Assembly (NCBI RefSeq): GCF_016916835.1
Contig: NZ_JAFFIX010000001.1
Span: 682,001 to 746,000, forward strand
Direction: 5' to 3'
DNA from: Actinacidiphila bryophytorum
GTDB taxonomy: Bacteria > Actinomycetota > Actinomycetes > Streptomycetales > Streptomycetaceae
DNA: 64,000 bases
Below the pieces are notes generated by a model. It had not been told where the DNA came from. It worked only from the letters and a program-made list of their open reading frames with translations, and made no database searches. Every line of letters begins with the position of its first letter. Positions within the stretch are counted from its first letter, which is position 1. The position numbers and the translations under genes were made by a program. Shown here one piece after another: positions 8,162-16,280 of this stretch.

Positions 8162-9699
8162 CGTGCCTTCTCCAGTACCGCCATCGCCGCATTGTGCCCG
8201 GGGACACCGCTGACCCCGCCGCCGCGGATCGCGCCCGCGCCGCACAGGTAGACGTTCGCATACGCCGTGCCCACACCCCACCTGCCTGTGGCGTCCGTCA
8301 CGTCCTGGTCGGCGTAGGGCCACGACAGGTCCCGGTGGAAGATGTGGCCGCCGGGCAGGCCCACCTCGCGCTCCAGGTCGAGCGGCGACTTCGCCTCGAT
8401 GCAGGGCCGGCCCTCGGCGTCGAGGGCCAGGCAGTCCGCCAGCGGCTCGGCGAGCACCGCGTCCAGCTGGGCCAGGGTGGCCCGCGTCACCGCCTCCTTC
8501 GCGCCCGCGGGGTCGGCCGCGAAGAGCCGGGCCGGCGCGTGCAGGCCGAACAGGGTCAGCGTGTGCATGCCCTGCCCCGCCAGGTCGGGGGACAGGATCG
8601 AGGGGTCGGTCAGGCTGTGGCAGTAGATCTCCGACGGCGGCGCGTCCGGCACCCGGCCCGCCGCGGCCTGCTCGTACGCGGTCTGCAGCCCGGCGTAACC
8701 CTCCGCGATGTGGAAGGTGCCGGCGAAGGCCTCCCGCGGGTCGACCGAGCCGTCCCGCAGCCGCGGCAGGCGGCGCAGCAGCATGTTGACCTTGAGCTGG
8801 GCGCCCTCGGGTGCCGGTTCAGGCCGCGGCTCGCCGAGCAGGCCTGCCAGTGCGTACGGGGAGGCGTTCACCAGGACGTCGCGCGCCGCGACGGTGCGGC
8901 CGTCGGACAGCGTCAGCTCGGCGCGTACGCCGTCGGCCCCGACCCCCGTCACCTCCGTGCCGGTGGCGAACTCCACGCCCGCCGCACGGGCCGCGTCCGC
9001 GAGCGCGTCGGTGAAGGCGCCCATGCCGCCCAGCGGCACGTCCCAGTCGCCCGTGCCGCCGCCGATCACGTGGTAGAGGAAGCAGCGGTTCTGCCGCAGC
9101 GACGGGTCGTGGGCGTGCGTGAACGTGCCGATCAGCGCGTCGGTCAGAACGATGCCCCTGACGGTGTCGTCGGCGAAGGCCGCCTCGACGGTCTCGCCGA
9201 GCGGCCGCTCGAACAGCGCGGACCAGGCCGCCGGGTCGTCCACCCGGCGCTCCAGCTCCGCGCGGGTGGGCAGCGGCTGCGTCAGCGTCGGGAAGACGGC
9301 CTGCGCCACCCGGTGCGTCATCGCGTAGAAGCGCTCCCAGGCCTCGTACTCCCGGTCCGACCCGGTCAGCCGAGCGAAGCCCGCGCGCGTCCTGGCCGGG
9401 TCCTGGGCGTCCACCAGCAGGCCGCCGTCGCCCTGCGGGGTGTATGAGGAGATCCGCCGGCGGCGCACCGCGAAGTTCAGGCCGAGGTCGTCGACGATCT
9501 TCCTGGGCAGCAGGCTGACCAGGTACGAATACCGGGACAAGCGGGCGTCCAGCCCGCTGAACGCCCGGGTCGAGACCGCGGCTCCTCCGACTGCGTCGAG
9601 CCGCTCGACCACCAGTACCGTGCGGCCGGCCCGCGCCAGGTAGGTCGCCGCGACCAGTCCGTTGTGGCCTCCGCCGACCACGACCACGTCATAAGCCAT
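8158..9699 (-). CDS. FAD-dependent oxidoreductase, phytoene desaturase / PYROXD2-like
   Basis: A 513-aa flavoprotein of the NAD(P)/FAD amine-oxidase-like superfamily. The N-terminal dinucleotide-binding motif is VVVGGGHNGLVAATYLARAG, followed by the ADP-binding acidic residue region VVER and GGAAVSTR. The C-terminus holds the conserved GAGAIRGGGVSGVPGHNAA, typical of carotenoid-desaturase-like enzymes. No carotenoid genes lie nearby, so the substrate is unknown. It is the first gene of a two-gene unit with corA. Confidence 0.82.
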   Translation of the reverse strand: MAYDVVVVGGGHNGLVAATYLARAGRTVLVVERLDAVGGAAVSTRAFSGLDARLSRYSYLVSLLPRKIVDDLGLNFAVRRRRISSYTPQGDGGLLVDAQDPARTRAGFARLTGSDREYEAWERFYAMTHRVAQAVFPTLTQPLPTRAELERRVDDPAAWSALFERPLGETVEAAFADDTVRGIVLTDALIGTFTHAHDPSLRQNRCFLYHVIGGGTGDWDVPLGGMGAFTDALADAARAAGVEFATGTEVTGVGADGVRAELTLSDGRTVAARDVLVNASPYALAGLLGEPRPEPAPEGAQLKVNMLLRRLPRLRDGSVDPREAFAGTFHIAEGYAGLQTAYEQAAAGRVPDAPPSEIYCHSLTDPSILSPDLAGQGMHTLTLFGLHAPARLFAADPAGAKEAVTRATLAQLDAVLAEPLADCLALDAEGRPCIEAKSPLDLEREVGLPGGHIFHRDLSWPYADQDVTDATGRWGVGTAYANVYLCGAGAIRGGGVSGVPGHNAAMAVLEKAR

Positions 9700-9773
9700 C
9701 CCCGCACCCTAGAGGGTCCGCACTCGAGAGGTGGGTGCCACTTGCTGTGGCGTTGCTTCTTTCCCGCTCCCCG

Positions 9774-9865
9774 GGCTGGGCGCGCAGTTCCCCGCGCCCC
9801 TGGAAAACGCTCACCCTGCGTGAAGAGGACACCCCTCAGGGGCGCGGGGAACTGCGCGCCCAGCC
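9774..9865. repeat. Intergenic repeat copy B, 29-bp perfect inverted arms
   Basis: Arms 9774-9802 and 9837-9865 are exact reverse complements (GGCTGGGCGCGCAGTTCC... against ...GGAACTGCGCGCCCAGCC) around a 34-bp spacer. They are the same end sequence as copies A, D and E, but arranged inside-out, as if two copies abut. A further partial copy (ggcgcggggaactgcggg) lies near 9913-9930. The repeats fill most of the 271-bp gap between the oxidoreductase promoter side and the small downstream gene. Confidence 0.7.
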
Positions 9866-9970
9866 ACGACGGTGGGAAAAGCGACCGCCCACCGCAAGGG
9901 GCAATCACCTGGGGGCGCGGGGAACTGCGGGCGCAACCCGGCGCCGGGGGAAGGCGGGGACGAGCCGGGG

Positions 9971-10183
9971 CTAGCCCCGGTCGTCCCAGCGGGGGTCGGT
10001 GTCCCAGTCGAGATTGCGCTCGGCCGCGGTCTCCATCGCATGCTCGGCGGCGATCTTGGTCGGGTACGGCCCGAAGCGGTTCTTGGACGGGCAGTCCGGG
10101 CCTTCCTCGGCCCGTTTGTGGTCGATGCAGTAGAACCACTCGCCCGGCTTTCCTGCCGGCTTCCTGACTCGGAAGACTGCCAT
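9971..10183 (-). CDS. Conserved small hypothetical protein (70 aa)
   Basis: Starts at ATG 10183 behind a good ribosome binding site (GGAGAG). The 70-residue product begins [17 protein letters not shown] and contains two cysteines (WFYCIDHK and [14 protein letters not shown]), then an acidic tail ending [10 protein letters not shown]. The aromatic-rich, basic N-terminal half and conserved-looking spacing suggest a small folded protein. It diverges from map with a 67-bp gap. I do not recognise a function. Confidence 0.65.
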   Translation of the reverse strand: MAVFRVRKPAGKPGEWFYCIDHKRAEEGPDCPSKNRFGPYPTKIAAEHAMETAAERNLDWDTDPRWDDRG

Positions 10184-10250
10184 CTGTCTCTCCTGCCTGT
10201 CGTTGCCCGGGGGCGCATCCCCATTTTCCCGCGCCGATACACTCGGCGGC

Positions 10251-11108
10251 ATGTCTGGTCAGTCGCTGCTCGTCCCCGGCAAGCTGTCGCCCACGCGCCA
10301 GGTGCCCGCCTCGATCCCGCGTCCTGAGTACGTCGGGAAGCCCGGCCCCGCGCCGTACACCGGTCCCGAGGTCCAGGACGCGGACACCGTGGAGCGGATG
10401 CGGGTGGCCTCGCGGATCGCGGCGCAGGCGATGGAGGAGGCGGCGAAGGCGGTCGCGCCGGGGGTGACGACCGACGAGCTGGACCGGATCGCGCACGAGT
10501 TCATGGTCGGGCACGGCGCCTACCCCTCGGACCTGGGCTACCGCGGCTTCCCGAAGTCGCTGTGCACCTCGCTGAACGAGGTCATCTGCCACGGCATCCC
10601 GGACTCGACGGTACTGCGCGACGGCGACATCGTGAACCTGGACGTGACCGCGTACATCCACGGGGTGCACGGCGACTGCAACGCCACCTACTTCGTGGGC
10701 GACGTGGACGAGGAGTCGCGGCTGCTGGTGGAGCGCACCAGGGAGTCGCTGGCGCGGGCGATCAAGGCGGTGCGGCCGGGGCGGCAGATCAACGTGATCG
10801 GCCGGGTCATCGAGTCGTACGCCAAGCGCTTCGGCTACGGCGTGGTGCGGGACTTCACCGGGCACGGCATCAACACGTCGTTCCACTCGGGGCTGATCAT
10901 CCCGCACTACGACGACCCGCGGGCGACGACGGTGATGCGGCCGGGCATGACGTTCACGATCGAGCCGATGCTGACGCTGGGCACCCACGAGTACGACATG
11001 TGGGAGGACGGCTGGACGGTGGTCACCAAGGACCGGAAGCGTACGGCCCAGTTCGAGCACACGCTGGTGGTCACGGCGGACGGTGCGGAGATCCTGACCC
11101 TGCCGTGA
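10251..11108 (+). CDS. map: Methionine aminopeptidase, type I
   Basis: Removes the initiator methionine from nascent proteins in the cytoplasm. The 285-aa product has a proline-rich N-terminal extension ([19 protein letters not shown]) typical of type Ic enzymes of actinobacteria, then the pita-bread catalytic fold. Metal ligands are visible: two aspartates in [16 protein letters not shown], the histidine in GHGINTSFH, and glutamates in FTIEPM and FEHTLVV. Streptomycetes usually carry a second map gene elsewhere, so this one may be partly redundant (family knowledge). Confidence 0.95.
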   Translation: MSGQSLLVPGKLSPTRQVPASIPRPEYVGKPGPAPYTGPEVQDADTVERMRVASRIAAQAMEEAAKAVAPGVTTDELDRIAHEFMVGHGAYPSDLGYRGFPKSLCTSLNEVICHGIPDSTVLRDGDIVNLDVTAYIHGVHGDCNATYFVGDVDEESRLLVERTRESLARAIKAVRPGRQINVIGRVIESYAKRFGYGVVRDFTGHGINTSFHSGLIIPHYDDPRATTVMRPGMTFTIEPMLTLGTHEYDMWEDGWTVVTKDRKRTAQFEHTLVVTADGAEILTLP

Positions 11109-11175
11109 GGGGCGCGCGGCGCCCGGTAGGGTGGCGGCGGTCCGAGCGGATGAGTTGTTTGAGGAGCCGACGCGC

Positions 11176-12144
11176 ATGAACCGCCGCAGGGTGTGCCTCG
11201 GGGCTGCCGCCGTCGCTCTGGCGCTGCCGCTGGCCGGCTGCATGACCGTGCACGGGGAGCGGGAGAACATCCCGTCCGCGAGCACGTCCGAGGCGGCACG
11301 GGCGCTGGCGGACTTCACCGTGATCAACAACCGGGTCGGCAGGGCGTACGACGCCAAGGGCATCGCCGAGGTCGAGTCGGGCGCGCTCGGTGCGACCGAC
11401 GCGGCGGGACTGACCGCCAAGCACGCCAACCACCCGCAGGGGAACCCGGATTACAAGCCGCTGGCCTTCTCCGACTCGCACTACCTGATACCCCGGCAGG
11501 TCGGCTGGCCGAAGTACTTCGTCGTCGACACCGCCACCAACCGCAGCAGTACGGCCCGCTGGCTGCTGGTCTTCCGCCGGGCGGCGGCCGGCGACCCGTG
11601 GAAGGCGTCGTACGTGGCGGCCGTGGCCACCGCCGACATGCCGAAGTTCGCCCGGGACAAGGACGGTTACGCGGTGCCGCTGGGCTTGGCGGGCACCGAC
11701 CTGCTGGTGCAGCCGGGGCAGTTGAGCGCGGACTACAGCACGTATCTGGGCGGCAGCGGCGGCAGCGACGTCTTCGCGGACGGCCCGTCCACCTCGCAGG
11801 TGCGCAGCGACCGCAACGCGCACGCCAAGACGGCCAACTCGGTGACGCAGTACGCGGACCAACCCGCCGCGGGCGGCGACTTCACGCCGGTCGCGCTGCG
11901 GACCGCGGACGGTGGCGCACTGGTCTTCTTCGCGTCCCGCCACCAGTCCCGGGCCACTTTCCGGGCCGGCTACCGGCTCTCGATCGACGACGACACCAAG
12001 GCGCTGATGACCGGCACCCCGCGTACCTCGGTCACCCTGAGCCGCCTGGCCGACTCGGCCGTCACCGTGCCGAAGGCGGGCGGCGGCAAGAAGGTCGTCT
12101 TCCTCAGCCGGGTCGTCGGCCTGGTCACCGCCAAGGGCGAGTAG
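11176..12144 (+). CDS. Putative secreted lipoprotein, function unknown
   Basis: 322 aa from ATG 11176. A basic start (MNRRR) and hydrophobic segment lead to the lipobox PLAGC (cysteine about residue 22), so the protein should be lipid-anchored outside the membrane. The mature part (FTVINNRVGRAYDAKG..., PKYFVVDTATNRSSTARW) has no cysteine or catalytic motif I can name. It lies 67 bp after map in the same direction and converges with the prim-pol gene, 24 bp away. Confidence 0.75.
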   Translation: MNRRRVCLGAAAVALALPLAGCMTVHGERENIPSASTSEAARALADFTVINNRVGRAYDAKGIAEVESGALGATDAAGLTAKHANHPQGNPDYKPLAFSDSHYLIPRQVGWPKYFVVDTATNRSSTARWLLVFRRAAAGDPWKASYVAAVATADMPKFARDKDGYAVPLGLAGTDLLVQPGQLSADYSTYLGGSGGSDVFADGPSTSQVRSDRNAHAKTANSVTQYADQPAAGGDFTPVALRTADGGALVFFASRHQSRATFRAGYRLSIDDDTKALMTGTPRTSVTLSRLADSAVTVPKAGGGKKVVFLSRVVGLVTAKGE

Positions 12145-12168
12145 ACCCCGGGCCGACCGCCGCGCCGG

Positions 12169-12912
12169 TCAGCGCAGCCAGGTGGCCGTCTCGCGCTCGG
12201 GCTCGTAGGCGAACTGGGCGCACGCGTCGGAGAGGATGTCGAGCACCGGCAGCGGGTCGGGCAGCGGCAGGTCGGGGCCGTGCTGCGGCAGCCACTCGAC
12301 GGTGTGCCCCGAGGGCAGCCGGGACGGCGGCAGCAGGACGTAGCTGCCGCGGGAGTGCCAGCGGATGCCGGGGTGCTCCTCCGCGGTCTCCGGGTGGCTG
12401 TCCAGCTCGCAGGGCCACCACTCGTCCTCGTCGGCGGGATTGCCGCGGGTCTCGGTGAAGAACAGCAGCCGGTCGGCGCGGGCGGCGACCGGGCCGAGCA
12501 TGGGGGCACCCCCACGCGAAGCTCTGGGGGAACCGGAGGCGATCAGCCGTTCGATGGCCAGCCGGCCGGCCTCCGCGGGGACATCGAGGACGTCGTGGGC
12601 GATGCCGGTGGCGGTGACGAAGTTGGCCAGCGGGTCGGTGCGCAGCCAGTGGCCGATCTTGTCGGCGTCGGTGCTCGCCTGGGTCTGCCAGGCGGGCGAG
12701 ACGGGGTGGACGGCGGGGATCGGACAGCCGATCCGCTCGCAGGAGCAGCCGAAGTTCGCGGGGTGCGCGGCGGGCGCGACCGGGAAGCCGGCGGTGGCGG
12801 CAGCCCTGACCAGGGGGTCTCGGCGCAGGTCCGGCTCGGCTGCCCGGGCGGCACCCGAAGTGCCCTCCGTCCGGCGGCGCACCCACTCGGACAACCTGCT
12901 CTTGCCTGCCAT
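12169..12912 (-). CDS. Stand-alone prim-pol (bifunctional DNA primase/polymerase-like) domain protein
   Basis: 247 aa from ATG 12912 (ribosome binding site GGAAGGAGC). Overall sequence resembles the N-terminal prim-pol domain found in plasmid and phage replicative primases: HPVSPAWQTQASTDADKIGHW, then FVTATGIAHDVLDVPAEAG. No helicase domain follows. The expected hDhD metal motif reads VLDVP, so the second catalytic acid appears replaced, and a cysteine cluster (GCSCERIGC) precedes it. Activity as a polymerase is therefore doubtful. Residues around 127-138 (GSPRASRGGAPM) are the translation of an inserted palindromic repeat. Confidence 0.7.
   Translation of the reverse strand: MAGKSRLSEWVRRRTEGTSGAARAAEPDLRRDPLVRAAATAGFPVAPAAHPANFGCSCERIGCPIPAVHPVSPAWQTQASTDADKIGHWLRTDPLANFVTATGIAHDVLDVPAEAGRLAIERLIASGSPRASRGGAPMLGPVAARADRLLFFTETRGNPADEDEWWPCELDSHPETAEEHPGIRWHSRGSYVLLPPSRLPSGHTVEWLPQHGPDLPLPDPLPVLDILSDACAQFAYEPERETATWLR
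12500..12534. repeat. Short palindromic repeat inside the prim-pol coding sequence
   Basis: On the minus strand the segment reads CCCCCAGAGCTTCGCGTGGG followed by GGTGCCCCCAT. The same motif, slightly changed (CTCCCAGAGCTTCGCCTGGG then AGGTACCCCCAT), is present inside intergenic repeat A at about 6832-6863. Here it is read through in frame as GSPRASRGGAPM. It forms a small hairpin and is typical of REP-like repeats of streptomycete chromosomes (recalled, not searched). Confidence 0.65.
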
Positions 12913-12992
12913 CGAGCTCCTTCCCTCGCCCCCGTCCCGCAGTGTCCACGGTACGCGGCTGATGGAGGACATCCTCCCTCTTGCCGGGAATG

Positions 12993-13019
12993 AACACCCA
13001 CCCGGGGGGGAAGTGTTCC
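12993..13019. promoter_or_regulatory. Spaced dyad GAACAC-N15-GTGTTC
   Basis: Within the 273-bp gap between the divergent prim-pol and DDAH genes, GAACAC (12993-12998) and GTGTTC (13014-13019) form an inverted pair. GGAGGACATCCTCC nearby (12966-12979) is a second small dyad. They lie 80-110 bp from the prim-pol start and could be regulatory. I see nothing else in this gap. Confidence 0.25.
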
Positions 13020-13185
13020 CCGCCGGAATGTCCCGACATGCGCGATCACGCTTCTGTGCGAAGTCCTGCACCGAAAAGCCCGATCGGGCGCACAATCCTC
13101 GTAGAACGTTCCCCGACCGGGCAGACCGTCCGGCGGGGACCGCCCTGTGCACCCCAGGCACACTCACCACCACGAGGAGCCCTCA

Positions 13186-14010
13186 TTGCGCACTGCGACA
13201 CCCCGCCGGTATCTGATGTGCCCCCCGGCGCACTTCCGTGTGGCGTACTCCATCAACCCCTGGATGGACCCCGACAAACCGGTGGACCCCGCGCTCGCGC
13301 TCTTCCAGTGGGAGGACCTCCGCGACCGCTACCGCTCGCTCGGCCACACGGTCGAGATCCTCGACCCCGTCGCCGGACTGCCCGACATGGTCTTCGCCGC
13401 CAACGGCGCCACCGTCGTGGACGGCCGGGTGCTCGGCGCCCGGTTCGCCAACCCCGAGCGGGCCGACGAGGCTCCCGCGCACCTTGCGTGGTTCCGCGCG
13501 CACGGCTACACCGACGTGCGTGAGCCCGAGCACGTCAACGAGGCCGAGGGCGACTTCGCCGTCACCTCCTCCTGGCTGCTGGCCGGCCAGGGCTTCCGCA
13601 GCAGCCCGCTCGCGCACGACGAGGCCCAGGAGTTCTTCGCGCGGCCGGTGATCAGCCTGGAGCTGACCGACCCGCGCTACTACCACCTGGACACCGCGCT
13701 GGCCGTGCTCGACGACACCGCCGACGAGATCATGTACTACCCCGGCGCCTTCTCGCCCGGCTCCCGCGCGGTCCTCGCCCGGCTCTTCCCCGGCGCTCTG
13801 CTCGCCACCGCGGAGGACGCCGCCGCCTTCGGGCTCAACGCGGTCAGCGACGGGCTCAACGTCGTCCTGCCCCGCGAGGCCACCGGCCTCCACGAGCCGC
13901 TGCGCGAACGCGGATACGTCCCCGTCGGCGTCGACCTGGCCGAATTCCACAAGGCGGGCGGCAGCGTCAAGTGCTGCACGATGGAGCTGCGCCCGGCACC
14001 GGCCGGCTGA
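13186..14010 (+). CDS. ddaH: Dimethylargininase (NG,NG-dimethylarginine dimethylaminohydrolase)
   Basis: Hydrolyses methylated arginines to citrulline and methylamines. The 274-aa protein shows the guanidine-modifying-enzyme layout: FAANGATVV near residue 65, EGDFAVTS, the catalytic histidine region YYHLDTALAV, and the nucleophile cysteine in GGSVKCCTMEL close to the C-terminus. TTG 13186 is chosen as start because GAGGAG lies 7 bases upstream; upstream in-frame ATG would add a His-rich, unlikely tail. Free-standing, with its own upstream region. Confidence 0.88.
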   Translation: MRTATPRRYLMCPPAHFRVAYSINPWMDPDKPVDPALALFQWEDLRDRYRSLGHTVEILDPVAGLPDMVFAANGATVVDGRVLGARFANPERADEAPAHLAWFRAHGYTDVREPEHVNEAEGDFAVTSSWLLAGQGFRSSPLAHDEAQEFFARPVISLELTDPRYYHLDTALAVLDDTADEIMYYPGAFSPGSRAVLARLFPGALLATAEDAAAFGLNAVSDGLNVVLPREATGLHEPLRERGYVPVGVDLAEFHKAGGSVKCCTMELRPAPAG

Positions 14011-14098
14011 GCCCGACGGTGCAGGGCGCCGGGTGATCCCCGCCACCTGGGCGGGGCACCCGGCGCCGCGGCGCCCGCGGCCTGGCAGGATCGCGGTC

Positions 14099-14815
14099 AT
14101 GACTCACGCTGACGACACCACCACCGCCCCCGCCAAGACCCCGGCCAAGGACCCCTGGGAGCTGCCCGACGTGTCCGGCCTGGTGGTCGGGGTGCTCGGC
14201 GGCACCGGCGACCAGGGCCGCGGCCTGGCCTACCGGCTGGCCAGGGCGGGCCAGCAGGTGGTCATCGGCTCCCGCAACGCCGAGCGCGCGCAGACCGCCG
14301 CGGCCGGGCTGGGCCTGGGTGTCGAGGGCGCCGACAACGCCGAGTGCGCGCGGCGCAGCGACATCGTGATCGTCGCGGTGCCGTGGGACGGCCACGCCAA
14401 GACCCTGGAGTCGCTGCGCGAGGAGCTCGCGGGCAAGCTCGTCGTGGACTGCGTCAACCCGCTCGGCTTCGACAAGCAGGGCGCGTACGCCCTCACGCCC
14501 GACGAGGGCAGCGCCGCCCAGCAGGCCGCCGCCCTGCTGCCCGACTCCCGGGTCACCGCGGCCTTCCACCACCTGTCGGCGGTGCTGCTGCAGGACCCGG
14601 AGGTCGACGAGATCGACACCGACGTGATGGTGCTCGGCGAGGTCCGCGCCGACACCGACCTCGTCCAGGCGCTCGCCGCCCGCATCCCCGGCATGCGCGG
14701 CGTCTTCGCCGGCCGGCTGCGCAACGCCCACCAGGTGGAGTCCCTGGTGGCCAACCTGATCTCGGTCAACCGCCGCTACAAGGCCCACGCGGGCCTGCGG
14801 CTGACGGACGTCTAG
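14099..14815 (+). CDS. npdG: NADPH-dependent F420 reductase
   Basis: Transfers hydride between NADPH and coenzyme F420 in the cytoplasm. 238 aa. After a 25-residue polar start, the Rossmann motif GVLGGTGDQGRGLAYRLA and the NADP phosphate site GSRNAERA appear, followed by VIVAVPW, VVDCVNPL and the C-terminal motif NAHQVESLVANLISVNRRYK. This matches the actinobacterial NpdG/FNO length and order. The stop codon TAG is formed by a TA dinucleotide plus the first G of the adjacent MITE-like element, so the insertion sits exactly at the gene end without obvious damage. Confidence 0.9.
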   Translation: MTHADDTTTAPAKTPAKDPWELPDVSGLVVGVLGGTGDQGRGLAYRLARAGQQVVIGSRNAERAQTAAAGLGLGVEGADNAECARRSDIVIVAVPWDGHAKTLESLREELAGKLVVDCVNPLGFDKQGAYALTPDEGSAAQQAAALLPDSRVTAAFHHLSAVLLQDPEVDEIDTDVMVLGEVRADTDLVQALAARIPGMRGVFAGRLRNAHQVESLVANLISVNRRYKAHAGLRLTDV

Positions 14816-14989
14816 GCCGTGTTCTGGAAGTAGCGCCGTCCGCCCACAGGGCGGGCCCCGCGGCGTCCGGTGCGTGCGATCGCAAGGCGGAGGGTCGTCC
14901 TCGTAGTGGGCCTGCTCGGACGACTCCGACAACGCAGCGAGCGTGCGTGCCAGACGTCGCGGGGCAGGCGGGACTTCCAAAACACGGCC
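14815..14989. mobile_element. MITE-like element with 17-bp inverted ends and TA duplication
   Basis: Left end GGCCGTGTTCTGGAAGT (14815-14831) and right end ACTTCCAAAACACGGCC (14973-14989) match in 16 of 17 positions as inverted repeats. A TA dinucleotide flanks each side (14813-14814 and 14990-14991). The 175-bp interior has no open frame of note but is itself palindromic in places. TA target duplication is characteristic of IS630/Tc1-type transposition, so this is probably a non-autonomous derivative mobilised in trans (inference). I have the impression of similar sequences in other streptomycetes, not checked. Confidence 0.8.
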
Positions 14990-15012
14990 TATAGCCCACC
15001 GGCCCGCAGGAC

Positions 15013-15927
15013 TCAGGAGACGCGCAGGACGATCTTGCCGCGTCGGCCGTGGTGGTCCAGGGCGGCGTACGCGGCAGCTGTGCCGGACAGCGGGACCACC
15101 TGGTCGACCGGCACGGTCAGCCGGCCGGTGTCGGCCAGCCGGGCCAGCTCGGTGAGTCCTTCCCTGTCGGGCTCCACGACGAAGAAGGCGCCGCGCGGGC
15201 CGTCCTGCCGGGGCGGCTCGGGCGGCGAGACGATGCTCACCAGCACCCCGCCGTCCCGCAGCACCTGCCACGAGCGCTGCTGGACGTCGCCGCCCACGGT
15301 GTCCAGGACCACGTCGACGTCCCCGGCGACGTCCTCGAAGCGCTCCGCCCGGTAGTCGACCGCCCGGGCGGCGCCCAGCTCGCGGACGAAGTCCAGCTGG
15401 TCCGCGCCCGCGGTGGCGACCACCTCCGCGTCCAGCGCGGCTGCGACCTGCACGGCCAGCGAGCCGACGCCGCCCGCGGCGCCGTGCACCAGCACCCGGC
15501 CGCCCTTCGTGAGCCCGCCGTGCCGCACCAGGCCCTGCCACGCGGTCAGCCCGGCCAGCGACAGGGCCGCCGCCTCGTCGAAGGTCAGGCCCGCGGGTTT
15601 CGGCGCCAGCACCGCTGCGGGTACGGCGGTGAACTCGGCCGCGGCACCATCCCTGGTGAAGGGGATCAGCCCGAAGACCTCGTCGCCCGTGCCCGGGCCT
15701 TCCACCACGACGCCCGCCAGCTCCTTCGCCGGGACCGCGGGCAGCCGCGGCCGCCCGCCGGGCTCCAGGCTGTCGGTCCAGGTGGCGTCCCAGGCCAGCT
15801 CGCCCGGGGTGATCGCCGCCGAGCGCACCCCGACCAGCACCTCGCCGTCACCCGGCACCGGGCGCGGCGCCGTCTCGTACGCCAGTACCTCAGGACCGCC
15901 GCGGCGGTGGCCGCGAACCGCGTGCAT
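15013..15927 (-). CDS. Quinone-oxidoreductase-like NADP-dependent alcohol dehydrogenase (MDR family)
   Basis: 304 aa medium-chain dehydrogenase/reductase. The N-terminal GroES-like domain includes GDGEVLVGVRSAAITPGE; the nucleotide-binding motif is VLVHGAAGGVGSLAVQVA near residue 140. The structural and catalytic zinc cysteines are absent, which fits the quinone-oxidoreductase branch. ATG 15927 has GGAG 7 bases upstream; GTG 15939 is a close alternative. The gene's 3' end lies 24 bp from the MITE-like element. Substrate unknown. Confidence 0.85.
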   Translation of the reverse strand: MHAVRGHRRGGPEVLAYETAPRPVPGDGEVLVGVRSAAITPGELAWDATWTDSLEPGGRPRLPAVPAKELAGVVVEGPGTGDEVFGLIPFTRDGAAAEFTAVPAAVLAPKPAGLTFDEAAALSLAGLTAWQGLVRHGGLTKGGRVLVHGAAGGVGSLAVQVAAALDAEVVATAGADQLDFVRELGAARAVDYRAERFEDVAGDVDVVLDTVGGDVQQRSWQVLRDGGVLVSIVSPPEPPRQDGPRGAFFVVEPDREGLTELARLADTGRLTVPVDQVVPLSGTAAAYAALDHHGRRGKIVLRVS

Positions 15928-16084
15928 GGTGGTCTCCACGGGACGTCCCTTCCGCGCGCCGGACGGCGCTGCCGCCCCCAGTCAAACCGCTGCGCGGGCC
16001 GCCCGCCTCCCCGGTGCGGAGCATGGGGGACAATGGGCGGGCCGGATGCCGACAGCACACGTCCAGGACAGGAGCCGTCCGCCC

Positions 16085-16252
16085 ATGCCCCGCCTCGCCC
16101 TCTACGCCCTCGTGGTGTGCGTGCTCGCCGTCGCCGCCGCCGTCGTGTCCTTCGTGAACGGCAACTGGCTCGGCGTGGTGTGGGTGCTGCTCGCGGGGGC
16201 CTCCAGCAACATGTGGTGGTACTACCGGCGCAAGGCCCGCGCCTCGGCCTGA
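16085..16252 (+). CDS. Small membrane protein (55 aa)
   Basis: ATG 16085 opens a 55-residue product with two hydrophobic stretches (ALYALVVCVLAVAAAVVSFV and WLGVVWVLLAGASSNMWW) and a basic end (YYRRKARASA). The sequence predicts a two-helix membrane protein with its C-terminus in the cytoplasm. It lies between the divergent dehydrogenase and the M50 protease, converging on the latter with a 28-bp gap. Function unknown. Confidence 0.6.
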   Translation: MPRLALYALVVCVLAVAAAVVSFVNGNWLGVVWVLLAGASSNMWWYYRRKARASA

Positions 16253-16280
16253 CGCGCCCGGCGCGCTCGGGCGCCGCCGG

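Noticed and set aside
9913..9970. Additional small gene
   Set aside because: Only a partial repeat copy and no start with ribosome binding site.
14815..14989. tRNA or small RNA gene after npdG
   Set aside because: Ends and TA flanks explain the sequence as a transposable element; no cloverleaf or anticodon arm could be drawn.
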